Below the pieces are notes generated by a model. The model was not told the origin of the DNA. It saw only the letters and a list, made by a program, of their open reading frames with translations, and did no database searches. A DNA stretch of 16,450 nt, from positions 41,399 to 57,848 of the forward strand of contig CAUDNR010001024.1 in NCBI GenBank assembly GCA_958430865.1, read 5' to 3'. This document shows positions 16,159-16,450 of the stretch, in pieces (the stretch's first letter is position 1; the number at the start of each line of letters is the position of its first letter). This DNA is from Entrophospora sp. SA101 (lineage: Eukaryota > Glomeromycota > Glomeromycetes > Entrophosporales > Entrophosporaceae). The position numbers and the translations under genes were made by a program.

Positions 16159-16450
16159 TTTTTTTTGCTTTTCAATGCTCATCCCTTTTCTAATTCAAAT
16201 TTGGCATTTATGTTAAATACCATGTAACAAGCATTTAATCAAAATTATCAACAATATAATAAACAAGAAGTAATATAAATTCTACGGTAATACAGAAAAC
16301 ATGTAATGTATGAACCTCTATGTATGTAACGTATGAATTTATTTCCATACATGTATGAAAAATGCAGATCATACATACATACATTTTTATTAAATTAACT
16401 AGCAAACGTCACCCAATTATTATTATATATATACCATATTAATGTTAAGT
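16159..16450. other. AT-rich end of the window
   Basis: No gene seen. There is a 12 bp perfect palindrome catacatgtatg (16346-16357), and gtatgtaa/catacata microsatellite sequence around 16300-16385. Confidence 0.5.

Noticed and set aside
1..16450. tRNA or 5S rRNA genes
   Set aside because: Reading both strands for B-box-like ggttcgaatcc sequence with a supporting cloverleaf, and for 5S landmarks, I found none.

Overview
The window looks like an AT-rich fungal nuclear genome, most probably an arbuscular mycorrhizal fungus (Glomeromycotina, Rhizophagus-like). The evidence is one eukaryotic 18S-ITS1-5.8S-ITS2-28S cassette on the minus strand with fungal 5.8S and LSU D1/D2 sequence. It sits alone among transposon remnants instead of in a tandem array, which fits the dispersed rDNA known from this group. 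The taxon is an inference from remembered rRNA patterns.

Positions 1-2200 look like part of a Polinton/Maverick-type (adintovirus-like) DNA element. In order they hold the end of an unrecognised plus-strand gene, a broken DDE integrase with a C-terminal chromodomain (minus), a small zinc-ribbon basic protein of DUF5679 type (plus, divergent from the integrase) and an F-box-like protein (minus). A 53-57 bp tandem array follows (2258-2508). Positions 2900-4000 hold three small genes: an acidic protein with an internal 31-residue repeat, and two zinc-finger-like proteins transcribed away from each other. Repeats and a scrap of Ty3/Gypsy RNase H (4830-4931) follow.

Positions 5092-10424 are the complete rDNA cassette, reading right to left. 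It is full length in outline but clearly non-functional. The 18S has lost about 22 and about 42 nt of conserved core, and its 530 loop carries four transitions. The 28S has lost about 200 nt including helix 69, apparently by recombination between two ACTGTC repeats, and its peptidyl-transferase and P-loop sequences are altered. The 5.8S is damaged too. I read this as a degenerate rDNA unit.

Upstream of the 18S (10425-12310) is spacer with three diverged copies of a roughly 508 bp repeat that carries strong hairpins. Positions 12310-14030 are AT-rich with nothing recognisable. From 14035 to 14640 there are decayed minus-strand coding scraps, one perhaps from a DDE transposase. Positions 14735-16158 hold the most unexpected feature: six diverged tandem units of 170-275 bp whose minus strand reads as the same WD40 segment, resembling the Cdc20/Cdh1 family of anaphase-promoting-complex activators. 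Stops and frameshifts break every unit, and a 142 bp insertion interrupts one.

No intact metabolic operon or complete defence system is visible. The common theme is decay: an integrase, an rDNA unit and a WD40 array all carry changes rich in C-to-T and G-to-A transitions, as expected from deamination of methylated cytosine or a RIP-like process.
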